Assembly (NCBI GenBank): GCA_902594835.1
Contig: CACJNX010000004.1
Coordinates: forward strand, 1 to 37,943
Reading direction: 5' to 3'
Length of the DNA stretch: 37,943 bases
DNA from: an uncultured Pelagibacteraceae bacterium
Lineage (GTDB): Bacteria; Pseudomonadota; Alphaproteobacteria; Pelagibacterales; Pelagibacteraceae
Position numbers and translations under genes: made by a program. The notes under the pieces are model-generated. The model was not told where the DNA came from. It worked only from the letters and a program-made list of their open reading frames with translations, and did not search any database. Below, piece after piece: positions 1-10,610 of the stretch (position 1 is its first letter; each line of letters begins with the position of its first letter).

Positions 1-328
1 CTCTGTGCACTTTAGAAACCAAAGGACAAGTCGCATCTACATAAGATAAATTTTTTAACCTTGCTTCGTCAGGAACTGATTTGGGAACTCCATGAGCAGA
101 AAAAATCACGGGTCTGCTACTATCTTTTATGTCAGAGAGTTCGTCTACAAATATTGCACCTTTTTCTCTTAATTCATCAACAACCTGTTTATTATGAACA
201 ATTTCATGTCTAACATATACAGGAGCTCCATATTTATTAATTGCCTTTTCAACAATTTCAATAGCTCTTTTAACACCAGCACAAAATCCTCTGGGAGAGG
301 CTAAATAGATTTTAAGTTCTTTTTTCAT
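1..328 (-). CDS. ispH: 4-hydroxy-3-methylbut-2-enyl diphosphate reductase, N-terminal fragment (runs off left edge)
   Basis: This is the N-terminal third (109 codons) of the [4Fe-4S] enzyme for the last step of the MEP isoprenoid pathway, which makes IPP and DMAPP from HMBPP. The family signature [12 protein letters not shown] is present with the first cluster cysteine (Cys16). Further on are the conserved APVYVRHE and FSAHGV stretches and the second cluster cysteine in [11 protein letters not shown]. The start ATG at 328 sits inside the last codons of the upstream blh fragment (17-base overlap), which looks like a normal blh-ispH gene pair. The remainder would lie left of the window. However, a C-terminal half of ispH lies on the opposite strand at 593-1108, so this copy appears rearranged. 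Identity is certain; whether it is intact is doubtful. Confidence 0.9.
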   Translation of the reverse strand, partial: MKKELKIYLASPRGFCAGVKRAIEIVEKAINKYGAPVYVRHEIVHNKQVVDELREKGAIFVDELSDIKDSSRPVIFSAHGVPKSVPDEARLKNLSYVDATCPLVSKVHR

Positions 329-629
329 TCTTTTCTAATAAGTATTCGAGCAATATATGCGGAAAAGTAAGAGACGCCAAACCAATAAATATTACTTTAT
401 AAATAGCCTCGTCGAGCTTATAGGAGCTATTAAGAAAATATACTGCTATTAAAAACATCACACCAGTTACAAAAGTTAATGGAATAGCTTTGTTAATAAA
501 TTTCTTTAGTCCTGATCTAAAAGACTTATCTAGTTCGAAGATTAATGTAATTGAATGCCTTATAGAATGAAGAAAGCAAAAATAAATTGTGAAAGCCAAA
601 ACAGGAGTTAAAAAGAGATGTAGAAAATC
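312..629 (-). CDS. blh: Brp/Blh-type beta-carotene 15,15'-dioxygenase, C-terminal fragment
   Basis: This is the last ~105 residues of a polytopic membrane protein. It contains a [11 protein letters not shown] segment with an H-x3-H pair, a hydrophobic helix (residues reading [13 protein letters not shown]), and a closing segment [19 protein letters not shown]. These match my memory of the end of the Brp/Blh family, membrane dioxygenases that cleave beta-carotene to retinal for rhodopsins. The first in-frame ATG is at 599, but the frame stays open to 629 and the residues there ([13 protein letters not shown]) still read like the family, so the gene is truncated at its 5' side rather than starting at 599. 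Upstream of 629 the sequence switches to the ispH C-terminal half on the other strand. Placement next to ispH makes sense, since carotenoid precursors come from the MEP pathway. The family call rests on motif recognition only. Confidence 0.65.
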   Translation of the reverse strand, partial: DFLHLFLTPVLAFTIYFCFLHSIRHSITLIFELDKSFRSGLKKFINKAIPLTFVTGVMFLIAVYFLNSSYKLDEAIYKVIFIGLASLTFPHILLEYLLEKNEKRT

Positions 630-1108
630 TTAAAGCAGATAATTATAAAAAACCTTTAGCATATATAACTCAAACCACTTTATCAGTCGATGACACAGCA
701 GAAATAATAAATGCTCTTAAAAACAAATTCCCTGAAATTAAGGGTCCAATAAAAGAAGATATTTGTTACGCTACGACTAATCGTCAATCTGCTGTAAAAG
801 AAATTGCATCTAAGTGTGATTTGTTTTTTGTAGTCGGAAGTCGAAATTCATCTAATTCGGTGAGACTGGTGGAGGTAGCAAAAAAAGCGGGGTGTAAAAA
901 CTCTCAATTAATGCATTCAGAAAAGGAGATACCTTTTCACGAAATAGAGAGTTCTGATACTATTGGCATTTCCTCCGGAGCGTCGGCACCTGAAAAATTA
1001 GTACAAGCGTTGTTAAGCAATATAAAGAAAGATCGAAAAGTATCTATAGAAGAGGTGATAGTTGCTGAAGAAAAAGTCGTATTCAAATTACCTAAAGAAC
1101 TAAACTAA
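593..1108 (+). CDS. ispH: 4-hydroxy-3-methylbut-2-enyl diphosphate reductase, C-terminal fragment without its own start
   Basis: This open frame encodes the C-terminal half of IspH: TQTTLSVDDTAEII, then the third cluster cysteine in EDICYATTNRQ, then VVGSRNSSNS, GISSGASAP and the terminal VFKLPKEL. The frame is open from 593 (stop TGA at 590-592) but has no ATG; the first plausible start is a TTG at 821, in the middle of the domain. Recognisable IspH sequence begins around 612-620 ([19 protein letters not shown]). About 40 residues expected between the two ispH fragments are absent from the window. The stop codon overlaps the thrB ATG by one base, the usual tight coupling here, so this end of the gene is in its native context and the 5' junction is the abnormal part. 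Confidence 0.88.
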   Translation, partial: KPKQELKRDVENLKADNYKKPLAYITQTTLSVDDTAEIINALKNKFPEIKGPIKEDICYATTNRQSAVKEIASKCDLFFVVGSRNSSNSVRLVEVAKKAGCKNSQLMHSEKEIPFHEIESSDTIGISSGASAPEKLVQALLSNIKKDRKVSIEEVIVAEEKVVFKLPKELN

Positions 1109-2076
1109 TGGCCGTTTATACACAGCTAAATAAAAGTAAAATTGAAGAAATTTTATCTAATTATAATTTAGGTAAGTTGGATTCATTTAAAGGAATTGAA
1201 GAAGGTATAGAAAATACAAACTATTTCTTATCGGTAAATAAAAAAAAGTTAATACTTACTGTCTATGAAAAAAGAGTTAAATCTGAAGATCTTCCTTTTT
1301 TTTCTAATTTGATGTCATCTTTAAATAAGGCAAATTTTAAATGCCCTGCTCCTATTATAAATAATAGTAATTCTACAATTACAAATTTTGATGGCAAAAA
1401 ATTAATGATAGTTTCTTTTCTTGATGGCAAAGCTAAATCCAATTTATCTCCTAACAATTGTAAGGATATAGGGATTGAAACAGCTAAAATGCACCAATTA
1501 ACAAAAAATATAAAAATTAAAAGGCAAAATGATTTATCTGTTAATTCATGGAGAAATTTGTTCGAAAATGTAAAAGATCAATGCTCTAAGTTACATAAAG
1601 ATCTACCAAAACTGATAGAAGAGAGTCTTAATAGTGTCGAAAAGAAATGGCCTAAAGATTTGCCAAAAGGAATTATTCACGCAGATTTATTTCATGATAA
1701 TATTTTTTTTAACAAAGATAAGCTTAGTGGAATTATAGATTTTTATTTTTCATGTGAAGATTTTTTTGCTTTTGAAATAGCTATATGTTTCAATGCATTA
1801 TGTTTTGATGGAGCTAAGGAAAATTTGAGTTTTAATGTAACAAAAGCCAAAAACTTTATTGATGGCTATTCCTCAGTAAGAAAATTATCAGAGCTAGAAA
1901 AGCAAAATATTAAAGTACTTTCTCAAGGAGCTGCTTTAAGGTTTTTACTTACTCGAGTTTTTGATGCTTTAAATACTGTTGAAGGAGCAATGGTAAAAGT
2001 TAAAGATCCCATAGAATACTTAAAAAGACTGGAATTTCATAAAAATGCAAAAAATCATGAGGATTATTTTTTTTAA
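1108..2076 (+). CDS. thrB: homoserine kinase (ThrB, APH-fold type)
   Basis: The 322-residue protein phosphorylates L-homoserine to O-phosphohomoserine, the substrate of threonine synthase (thrC at 2986-4362). It belongs to the aminoglycoside-phosphotransferase-like homoserine kinases of Alphaproteobacteria, not the GHMP type. The N-terminal part shows GIEEGIENTNYFL and ILTVYEKR, characteristic of this subgroup. The catalytic loop is IIHADLFHDNIFF followed by the metal-binding Asp in GIIDFYFSCED. Length is normal for the family. The ATG overlaps the ispH stop by one base and the gene end overlaps rnhA by one base, so ispH-thrB-rnhA read as one transcript. Confidence 0.93.
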   Translation: MAVYTQLNKSKIEEILSNYNLGKLDSFKGIEEGIENTNYFLSVNKKKLILTVYEKRVKSEDLPFFSNLMSSLNKANFKCPAPIINNSNSTITNFDGKKLMIVSFLDGKAKSNLSPNNCKDIGIETAKMHQLTKNIKIKRQNDLSVNSWRNLFENVKDQCSKLHKDLPKLIEESLNSVEKKWPKDLPKGIIHADLFHDNIFFNKDKLSGIIDFYFSCEDFFAFEIAICFNALCFDGAKENLSFNVTKAKNFIDGYSSVRKLSELEKQNIKVLSQGAALRFLLTRVFDALNTVEGAMVKVKDPIEYLKRLEFHKNAKNHEDYFF

Positions 2077-2504
2077 TGAAATTTAAAATTTACACTGATG
2101 GGGCTTGTTCTGGAAACCCAGGTCCGGGCGGTTGGGGTGCAGTAATTTTTGACAAAGATAACACTCAAAAAAATATTTCTGGGAATGAGAAAAATACTAC
2201 AAACAATAGAATGGAACTTCTTGCTGCAATTATGGCTTTAAAAAAAATAAAAAGTGGATCAGATGTAGTGATTTATACTGACTCGACTTACGTAAAAAAC
2301 GGCATTACAGATTGGGTTATTAAGTGGAAGAAAAATGGGTGGAAAAATTCAAATAAAAAACCAGTAAAAAATAAAGATCTTTGGATAAAATTAGATGGAT
2401 TGTGTGAAAAAAATAATGTGTCATGGAAGTGGGTTAAAGGTCACTCGACAAACAAATATAATAATTTAGCAGATGAACTTGCAACTCAAGCAATAAAAAA
2501 TTAA
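2076..2504 (+). CDS. rnhA: ribonuclease HI
   Basis: This 142-residue RNase HI degrades the RNA strand of RNA-DNA hybrids (Okazaki primers, R-loops). The DEDD active site is complete: Asp8 in YTDGACSGNPGPGGWG, Glu47 in NNRMEL, Asp69 in YTDSTYV and Asp133 in NLADELA. The mobile His123 in VKGHS is also present. The basic protrusion around WVIKWKKNGWK is retained. Length equals the usual 145-155 residues. It is the last gene of ispH-thrB-rnhA; its end overlaps the convergent peroxiredoxin gene by 4 bases, leaving no room for a terminator between them. Confidence 0.96.
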   Translation: MKFKIYTDGACSGNPGPGGWGAVIFDKDNTQKNISGNEKNTTNNRMELLAAIMALKKIKSGSDVVIYTDSTYVKNGITDWVIKWKKNGWKNSNKKPVKNKDLWIKLDGLCEKNNVSWKWVKGHSTNKYNNLADELATQAIKN

Positions 2505-2989
2505 ATTTCTTTTAAAAAATTTTCTGCTGCAGAAATTTCACAGTTAGCAGTATCTTCCTCTGCTTTTATTGACTTAATTACGTTATCTTCAACTAACATG
2601 GTGTATCTTGCCGATCTTATTCCCAGCCCACGCTCGGTTCTATCTATCTCTGCTCCGATGGCTTTTGTAAATTCACAATAAGGGTCTGCTGCCATAAAGA
2701 TCTTATCTCCAACGTTTTGATTTTCTCCCCAAGCTTTCATTACATTGGGATCATTTACAGAAATACACAAAATTTTAGTTATTCCTTTCTTTTTAGCTTC
2801 TTCAAAATTATTTACATATCCCGGCAAATGTTTTGCGGAGCAAACTTTAGTAAATGCTCCCGGAACCCCTATCAGAATAGCTTTTTGCTTAGCTAGTAAC
2901 TCAGTGCTTTTTACTTTTTTTACTACTCCACTATTGTCAATATGAAAGAAATATATTGCTGGTATTTTTTCGCCTACTTTAATTTTCAT
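2501..2989 (-). CDS. peroxiredoxin, Prx5 type
   Basis: A 162-residue thiol peroxidase of the AhpC/TSA-redoxin (Prx5) family that reduces H2O2 and organic peroxides. The active-site motif PGAFTKVCSAKHLPGY is present with the peroxidatic cysteine at residue 50, and the family features SVNDPNVMKAW, ADPYCEFTKA and RSARYTMLVED follow. Other cysteines occur at ILCISV, PYCEF and NCEIS and could resolve the sulfenate. No glutaredoxin domain is fused. It is the last gene of the cox-thrC operon, with a 4-base overlap with thrC. This placement suggests defence against peroxide near the respiratory chain, which is inference. Confidence 0.92.
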   Translation of the reverse strand: MKIKVGEKIPAIYFFHIDNSGVVKKVKSTELLAKQKAILIGVPGAFTKVCSAKHLPGYVNNFEEAKKKGITKILCISVNDPNVMKAWGENQNVGDKIFMAADPYCEFTKAIGAEIDRTERGLGIRSARYTMLVEDNVIKSIKAEEDTANCEISAAENFLKEI

Positions 2990-4362
2990 TGTATTTTATT
3001 AAGGATGTATTTTTTGATTTTTTCGTTGTTATTTTCAACTATATCAAATTTTTCATCTTTTTCCATAAACTTTTCTAACTGATGTGGTGCCTCAACTTTT
3101 TTGCCAGTAGCTTTTTTTACAGTCTCTAAAAATTTATATGGATGAGCTGTTCCTAGCGCAACTGTATCTTTTAAATCTTCAATCTTATTGATGGCTCCAA
3201 AGGCAGTGGCAGTATGCGGATCAATAATAAATTTTTCTTTATCATAAACCTCTTTTATTATTGATAGAGTTTCATTATCGCTTATTTTTTCAGCTTTAAA
3301 ATCTTTTTTAATCTCATTTATTTCCTCTTTATTAAGTTTAAACGACCCTTTATCTTTAAGATTTTTCATCAGAGAAGCTACTTTTTGATCGTCCTCATTT
3401 AAAATATAAAATAATAATCTTTCAAAGTTACTTGATACCTGTATATCCATACTTGGAGATAAAGATGGTTTGACCTTATCTGGCTTATATTCTCCAGTAT
3501 TAATTACTCTTTGTAGAATGTCGTTTTCATTTGTTGCAACTATTAATTTATCTATGGGCAAACCCATTTTTTTCGCAACATAGCCGGCATAAACGTCTCC
3601 AAAATTTCCTGTAGGCACTGAAAAGCTAATCTTTTCTTTTCCAATGTAAAAGTAAGTATAAAAATAATAAACGATTTGACAAATTATCCTTGCCCAATTG
3701 ATTGAATTAACTCCTGACATGTTTATTTTCTCTCTAAAATCATTTTCATTAAAAAGATCCTTCACAATTCTTTGACAATCATCAAATGAACCTTCTATGG
3801 CTATGTTAAATATATTATTTGAACCAATCGTAGTCATAATTTTTCTCTGCACATTTGAAATTTTATTATGAGGATGCAGTACAAATAAATTTATATTTTT
3901 TCTGTTATTAAGTGCAGATATAGCAGCCGACCCAGTATCTCCTGAAGTTGCTACAACAACGTTAACCGTTTTTTTTTCGGCTACTTTTAGTTGATCATAC
4001 ATATTACCTATAACCTGCATGGCAATATCTTTAAAAGCTAAAGTTGGACCGTGATACAGTTCTAAAAGATTTATATTTCCAATTTTTTTAATTCTTACAA
4101 CTTCTTTATCTTCAAAATTTTTATAAGCATCTTGAATCAAAGATCTAAGTTCATCTTTAGATAAATTGTCAGAGCAAAAGTTAAGTAAAATTTCTACTGC
4201 TAGATCAGAATAAGATAATTTACTTAAATTTTCCAATTCTGATTTATTGTAATGCCTGATCTCTGATGGTAAGAACAATCCTCCATCTGGTGCTAGGCCT
4301 CTTAAAAAGATATCCTTAAAATTGAAATTTAAAGATTTATCTCTGGTGCTTAAATAATTCAT
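2986..4362 (-). CDS. thrC: threonine synthase
   Basis: The 458-residue PLP enzyme converts O-phosphohomoserine to threonine. The N-terminus (MNYLSTRD, LAPDGGLFLP) is typical of the long, gamma-type bacterial threonine synthases. The PLP lysine is Lys111 in HGPTLAFKDIAMQ. The cofactor phosphate loop region ATSGDTGSAA and the downstream SVPTGNFGDVYAGY are all present. Length matches the E. coli-type enzymes (about 430-460). It overlaps surf1 by 4 bases (ATGA) and is followed by the peroxiredoxin. The surf1-thrC arrangement is, as I recall, a common alphaproteobacterial neighbourhood. Homoserine kinase is 900 bases away on the other strand. Confidence 0.95.
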   Translation of the reverse strand: MNYLSTRDKSLNFNFKDIFLRGLAPDGGLFLPSEIRHYNKSELENLSKLSYSDLAVEILLNFCSDNLSKDELRSLIQDAYKNFEDKEVVRIKKIGNINLLELYHGPTLAFKDIAMQVIGNMYDQLKVAEKKTVNVVVATSGDTGSAAISALNNRKNINLFVLHPHNKISNVQRKIMTTIGSNNIFNIAIEGSFDDCQRIVKDLFNENDFREKINMSGVNSINWARIICQIVYYFYTYFYIGKEKISFSVPTGNFGDVYAGYVAKKMGLPIDKLIVATNENDILQRVINTGEYKPDKVKPSLSPSMDIQVSSNFERLLFYILNEDDQKVASLMKNLKDKGSFKLNKEEINEIKKDFKAEKISDNETLSIIKEVYDKEKFIIDPHTATAFGAINKIEDLKDTVALGTAHPYKFLETVKKATGKKVEAPHQLEKFMEKDEKFDIVENNNEKIKKYILNKIQ

Positions 4363-5054
4363 TTCTTTCTTCTAAAATATAAATAATAAAGTAAAATTGA
4401 TATTGCTATAGAATACCAAGTTATAGCGTATTTGAGGTGATTATTTGGCACATCAATTGTTATTTTTTTAGGTAATGGCACTTTGATTTCTTGATTTTCT
4501 AAAAATATTACAAAATTAGGGTACTTAGTTTTTGTAAATTTCTCCATATCATTCAAATTAATTGAAAACCAAATATTGTTTTTTAAATCGTTCTCAGGTT
4601 TGAACATGTTAGGTTTATAAATTTTTCTTAAAAGGCCAGTAATTTTTTTTGATTTAATATTTGTATTTATTTCTGAAGATCCTTTGAGCTCTTTTTCAAT
4701 CCATCCTCGATTTACTAAAACATTTTCATTATTATTTGTTTTAAATGGGGTAATAATATCATAACCAGGTTTTCCTTTTTCATTTAAACTGTATAAATAA
4801 ATTTGATCTTCATAATTAAAAGAACCCTCAGACACAACCCTCTGGTAATTTTTTTTAATTGTGTTTGAATATTTAATAGGGGTAGAATTTAAACCAAAAT
4901 TAATTTCACTTATTAACTCCATTTTCCATTGCAAGCGATAAAGTTGCCAAGTGCCTAATGCACAAAATAATGTGATAAATAGAACTACAAATAACTGAAA
5001 AAGTAATTGTCTTTTCAATTTGAGATTAGCTTCCCCAAATATAAATTGCAGCAA
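4359..5054 (-). CDS. surf1: SURF1 family cytochrome oxidase assembly protein
   Basis: This inner-membrane assembly factor helps insert heme a into CoxA. It has the expected two-helix layout: an N-terminal membrane segment ending in LGTWQLYRLQWK, a periplasmic domain with RVVSEGSFNYEDQIYLY and VNRGWIEKE, then HLKYAITWYSIA leading into the C-terminal helix. The ATG at 5054 lies 29 bases inside coxC. An alternative TTG at 5018, 8 bases after the coxC stop, would give a start MKRQLLFQLF, which fits the usual short SURF1 N-terminus better; the true start is undecided. It sits between coxC and thrC in the cox operon. Confidence 0.9.
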   Translation of the reverse strand: MLQFIFGEANLKLKRQLLFQLFVVLFITLFCALGTWQLYRLQWKMELISEINFGLNSTPIKYSNTIKKNYQRVVSEGSFNYEDQIYLYSLNEKGKPGYDIITPFKTNNNENVLVNRGWIEKELKGSSEINTNIKSKKITGLLRKIYKPNMFKPENDLKNNIWFSINLNDMEKFTKTKYPNFVIFLENQEIKVPLPKKITIDVPNNHLKYAITWYSIAISILLYYLYFRRKK

Positions 5055-5817
5055 AAAGGAATAACCAAACTACATCGACAAAGTGCCAATACCATGCGGC
5101 AGCCTCAAAACCAAAATGATGAGTTGGTGTTGAATGCCCTTTCATGGATCTAAACAGACACACTGCTAAAAAAATTGTACCTACAATTACATGGAAACCA
5201 TGGAAGCCTGTTGCCATATAAAATGTAGAGCCATAAATATTTCCGTCTAAAGTAAATGTAGCGTGGTGATATTCGTAAGCTTGGAAGCATGAAAATATAA
5301 ATCCTAAAAACACAGTTGCGATTAATCCATTCACAAGTCCTTTTCTATCATTTTCTAGCATTGCATGATGTGCCCAGGTCACTGTTGTTCCAGATAATAA
5401 TAAAATAAGAGTATTTATTAATGGTATATCCCAAGGATCAAATGTTTTAATGTCAGGTGGTGGCCAAGTACCTCCAATTGACTCTGTTGGAAATAAACTT
5501 GCATTAAAATAAGCCCAAAACCATGCAACAAAAAACATCACTTCAGATGCAATAAAAAGTGTCATTCCATAGCGATGACCAATTTGTACTACTGGAGTGT
5601 GATGACCTTGATGCTCTGCTTCCTCAATTACATCTCTCCACCACATAAAGGCTCCGTAAACAACTAAAGCAAAACCAACTAATAAAAGCCAAAGTGCCTT
5701 AGAATGAAAATAATAAACTGCACCGACTGCTAATACCAATGTTGCAAAAGACACATATATCGGCCATGGGCTTGGATCTACTAAATGAAAATCGTGTTTC
5801 TTTTTTTCAGCGGACAT
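5026..5817 (-). CDS. coxC: cytochrome c oxidase subunit III
   Basis: The 263-residue, seven-helix subunit III of the aa3-type oxidase. The N-terminus HDFHLVDPSPWP is the family hallmark, followed by WWRDVIEEAEHQGHHT, EVMFFVAWFWAYF, GTTVTWAHHAM, YEYHHATFTL, GFHGFHVIVGT and the ending AAAWYWHFVDVVWLFLF. Subunit III stabilises proton pumping by CoxA. Its ATG overlaps the ctaG stop by one base (TAATG), so translation is coupled. Full length and intact. Confidence 0.97.
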   Translation of the reverse strand: MSAEKKKHDFHLVDPSPWPIYVSFATLVLAVGAVYYFHSKALWLLLVGFALVVYGAFMWWRDVIEEAEHQGHHTPVVQIGHRYGMTLFIASEVMFFVAWFWAYFNASLFPTESIGGTWPPPDIKTFDPWDIPLINTLILLLSGTTVTWAHHAMLENDRKGLVNGLIATVFLGFIFSCFQAYEYHHATFTLDGNIYGSTFYMATGFHGFHVIVGTIFLAVCLFRSMKGHSTPTHHFGFEAAAWYWHFVDVVWLFLFAAIYIWGS

Positions 5818-6368
5818 TAAATTTTTCCCTTTTCATAAAATTCAGATGCAAAAAACGTAAAAGATAGTGTTACATCAGAAATATTCTTAGTTTTATTATC
5901 ATCAACCACTTTAGGATCCAAGAAAAATGTTAAAACAAATTCTTGTTTCTCATTAGGCTTCAAGGTTTGTTTTTCGAAACAAAAGCAGCCAATCTTATTT
6001 AAATATTTACCAAATGAAGAAGGGGAAACATTAAATGAAGCTGAACCTGATGATGTCTGGTTACTTGGATTTTCCACATTAAATTTGACTGTGTGAACTT
6101 GGCCTGGTTTTAAATCTAAAGTATTTTTTTCAGGATAAAACCTCCAACTTGAAGTACTGTGAACATTAGTATCAAACCTCATTTTATAATCTTGATTTAC
6201 TATTATTTTTGGAATTTCTTTTTCTGAAGCATTTTGTGTTGTTCCTCCAAAGCCAGTAACCCTGCAGAATAAATCATACAAGGGTACCGCTGCAAAGGAT
6301 AAAGCCAACATTAACAGAAATATTGAAACTAAAGCTATTGGCGTTAAATTTTTTTTATTGATGGTCAT
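5817..6368 (-). CDS. ctaG: cytochrome c oxidase assembly protein CtaG/Cox11 (CuB chaperone)
   Basis: A 183-residue copper chaperone that delivers Cu(I) to the CuB site of CoxA. One N-terminal membrane segment (about residues 9-30) is followed by VPLYDLFCRVTGFGGTTQ, including the conserved Cys35. A periplasmic immunoglobulin-like domain with the Cys128-x-Cys130 copper motif (KIGCFCFEKQ) follows, then the LKPNE and FFLDP segments. Size matches the usual 180-200 residues. One-base TAATG overlaps join it to the small ORF upstream and coxC downstream. Confidence 0.96.
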   Translation of the reverse strand: MTINKKNLTPIALVSIFLLMLALSFAAVPLYDLFCRVTGFGGTTQNASEKEIPKIIVNQDYKMRFDTNVHSTSSWRFYPEKNTLDLKPGQVHTVKFNVENPSNQTSSGSASFNVSPSSFGKYLNKIGCFCFEKQTLKPNEKQEFVLTFFLDPKVVDDNKTKNISDVTLSFTFFASEFYEKGKI

Positions 6369-6478
6369 TAAATTTCTCTATTATAAATTCCAATATTATA
6401 GAAAGTAAGAGCAAATAAAAAAATCATAAACAGTACTAATAATATTGCAGTTATTGCGTTTTTCTTTTTTTTATTCAT
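6368..6478 (-). CDS. small single-pass membrane protein in the cox operon
   Basis: A 36-codon ORF, too short for ordinary gene calling, fits exactly between ctaB and ctaG. Its ATG (6478-6476) overlaps the ctaB stop, and its TAA (6370-6368) overlaps the ctaG ATG. The product begins MNKKKKNAITAILLVL and has one hydrophobic helix and a short tail ending YNREI. A basic N-terminus followed by one helix suggests an N-in single-pass protein. Small proteins of this kind (sometimes called CoxF) occupy the same spot in other alphaproteobacterial cox operons, and a role in oxidase assembly is inferred from context. The perfect fit to the TAATG coupling pattern is the main evidence that it is translated. 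Confidence 0.75.
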   Translation of the reverse strand: MNKKKKNAITAILLVLFMIFLFALTFYNIGIYNREI

Positions 6479-7398
6479 TAAAAAAGGCTCCTAGCATTAT
6501 CAATAAGTAAAATTAAATAAACAAAAAATAGATAAAAGATTGAGTAGATAAATACTTTTCTTGCGATTTTGTTTGAGAATTTTGTAACCTTAGCTTTAAA
6601 TAATTCTAAACATAAATAGTTATAATATAATGTCATAGCTAATGCTGAGACTAAGTATAATAAGCTTGCAAACTCAAAATAATATGGAGCTATTACAACC
6701 GGAAGCATCGCAAATGAGTAAACTAAAATATTTGTTTTTGTAGTTTTTGTTCCAGCAATAACTGGTAACATAGGTATCTTAGCTTTCTTATAATCTCCAG
6801 ATTTATATAAACTTAATGCCCAGAAATGAGACGGTGTCCAAACAAAAATAATTAAGAAAAGTATTATTGGTTCAATTGTTATTGTTCCTGTAGCTATCGT
6901 CCATCCAATAACTGGGGGTAAAGCTCCAGCGGCACCTCCAATGACAATATTTTGTGGAGTTTTTCTTTTAAGCCAGATCGTATAAATAAAAAAATAAAAA
7001 CCAATAGTTGATGCTAATAATATTGCTGAAATAGTATTTGCCGAATAGTAAAGCATAGCAACAGAAATAATTGATAAAATAATTCCAAAATATAAAGCCT
7101 GATTTCTTTTTACTTTGCCTGTTGGTATCGGTCTTAAACAGGTTCTGCTCATTAGGGCATCAACATCGGACTCATACCACATATTTAAAGCTCCGGCTGC
7201 ACCGGAACCAATCGCTACTGCTAGCAATGAAATTAAGGAAGTTTTTAAATCAACACTGTAAGGTGCAATCAATAAGCCAACCATGCATGTAAATAAAACA
7301 AGGGACATAACTCTTGGCTTCATCAGATTAAAAAATGAATTAAGATCCAAGGCTAAACCAAGTTTAGAGTTTCTCGTTTTTAAAAATATCTGGCTCAA
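6478..7398 (-). CDS. ctaB: protoheme IX farnesyltransferase (heme O synthase)
   Basis: The 306-residue UbiA-fold membrane enzyme adds a farnesyl group to heme b to give heme O, precursor of heme A for CoxA. The first Asp-rich motif is NMWYESDVDALMSRT (residues about 72-86), followed by RPIPTGK. The second conserved loop is WTPSHFWALSLYKSGDYKKA, and the internal IGGAAGALPPVIGW is also typical. Multiple hydrophobic helices span the rest. It lies one base after the end of coxA and overlaps the small ORF by one base. Confidence 0.96.
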   Translation of the reverse strand: MSQIFLKTRNSKLGLALDLNSFFNLMKPRVMSLVLFTCMVGLLIAPYSVDLKTSLISLLAVAIGSGAAGALNMWYESDVDALMSRTCLRPIPTGKVKRNQALYFGIILSIISVAMLYYSANTISAILLASTIGFYFFIYTIWLKRKTPQNIVIGGAAGALPPVIGWTIATGTITIEPIILFLIIFVWTPSHFWALSLYKSGDYKKAKIPMLPVIAGTKTTKTNILVYSFAMLPVVIAPYYFEFASLLYLVSALAMTLYYNYLCLELFKAKVTKFSNKIARKVFIYSIFYLFFVYLILLIDNARSLF

Positions 7399-7399
7399 T

Positions 7400-9828
<2,429 letters not shown>

Positions 9829-9879
9829 AAGTTTTTATACAGCTTTTAGATAATTTCACAATTTCAATTAATGCGACAA

Positions 9880-10593
9880 TTAATTAAAATTATTGATAAA
9901 ATTCACTAATGAAATAGCGCTTATTACAGCAGTATCTGACCTTAGAATGTTTCTAGATATTGTAAATGGCACAACGTTTGGATTTCCATGAATAAGTTCT
10001 ATTTCTGAGGGTGAAAAATCTCCCTCTGGACCTATAAGCACGGATAAAGATTTTGCTTCACTTAAAACTTCTTTTTTTAAATTATCTTTAGAATTTACAT
10101 CTGCAAATAATAATTTAGTAGACCCATCTAAATTTTTTAAAAAATCTTTAAGCTTTGTAACTTGAGAAATTTCTGGTGGAATTAATTGATTAGATTGTTC
10201 TGTGGCTTCAATAACAATTTTTTTTGCTCTTTCAAAATTTAGTTCTTTAACTTCTGTTCTTTCAGATACAATCGGAATAATTTTAGTAACACCAAGCTCT
10301 GTAGCTTTTTGTAAAATGGTCTCCATTGGACTTTTCTTTACTAAGCAAATAGCTAATTCAATATTAGAATTTTTAGTTGGTTCTTTTAATTTATTTAAAA
10401 ATTTTACTTCAACCCGATCTCTATCTAAAAAAACTATCTCACTGAGCCATTCTCCATCTTTATTAAAAAAATTAATGTTAGAACCCCTTTTCATTCTCAT
10501 TACATTTGCAACATAATGAGTGTGCTCTTTAGATAATAGGCTTATAGTATTTTCTATTATATTTTCTGGGTGAAATAATCTAATATTGCTCAT
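9880..10593 (-). CDS. rsmE: 16S rRNA (uracil-1498-N3)-methyltransferase
   Basis: A SPOUT-fold RNA methyltransferase that modifies U1498 of 16S rRNA with SAM. The C-terminal knot shows LIGPEGDFSPSEI, VPFTISRNILRSDTAVISAI and the family-typical ILR-TA pattern. The N-terminal PUA-like part contains HYVANVMRMKRG. I chose the ATG at 10593 (MSNIRLFHPE) over an upstream TTG at 10602, because the family starts at this point. It is divergent from the haloacid dehalogenase with only 17 bases between the starts, so the promoters must overlap the genes. It could also be co-transcribed with the cox operon downstream. Confidence 0.94.
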   Translation of the reverse strand: MSNIRLFHPENIIENTISLLSKEHTHYVANVMRMKRGSNINFFNKDGEWLSEIVFLDRDRVEVKFLNKLKEPTKNSNIELAICLVKKSPMETILQKATELGVTKIIPIVSERTEVKELNFERAKKIVIEATEQSNQLIPPEISQVTKLKDFLKNLDGSTKLLFADVNSKDNLKKEVLSEAKSLSVLIGPEGDFSPSEIELIHGNPNVVPFTISRNILRSDTAVISAISLVNFINNFN

Positions 10594-10610
10594 CAAGATC
10601 AATTTAAGTT

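Noticed and set aside
9829-9879. Promoter of the cox operon
   Set aside because: TTGTCG and TTGAAA hexamers are visible, but none has a -10 partner at a credible distance, so no feature is claimed.
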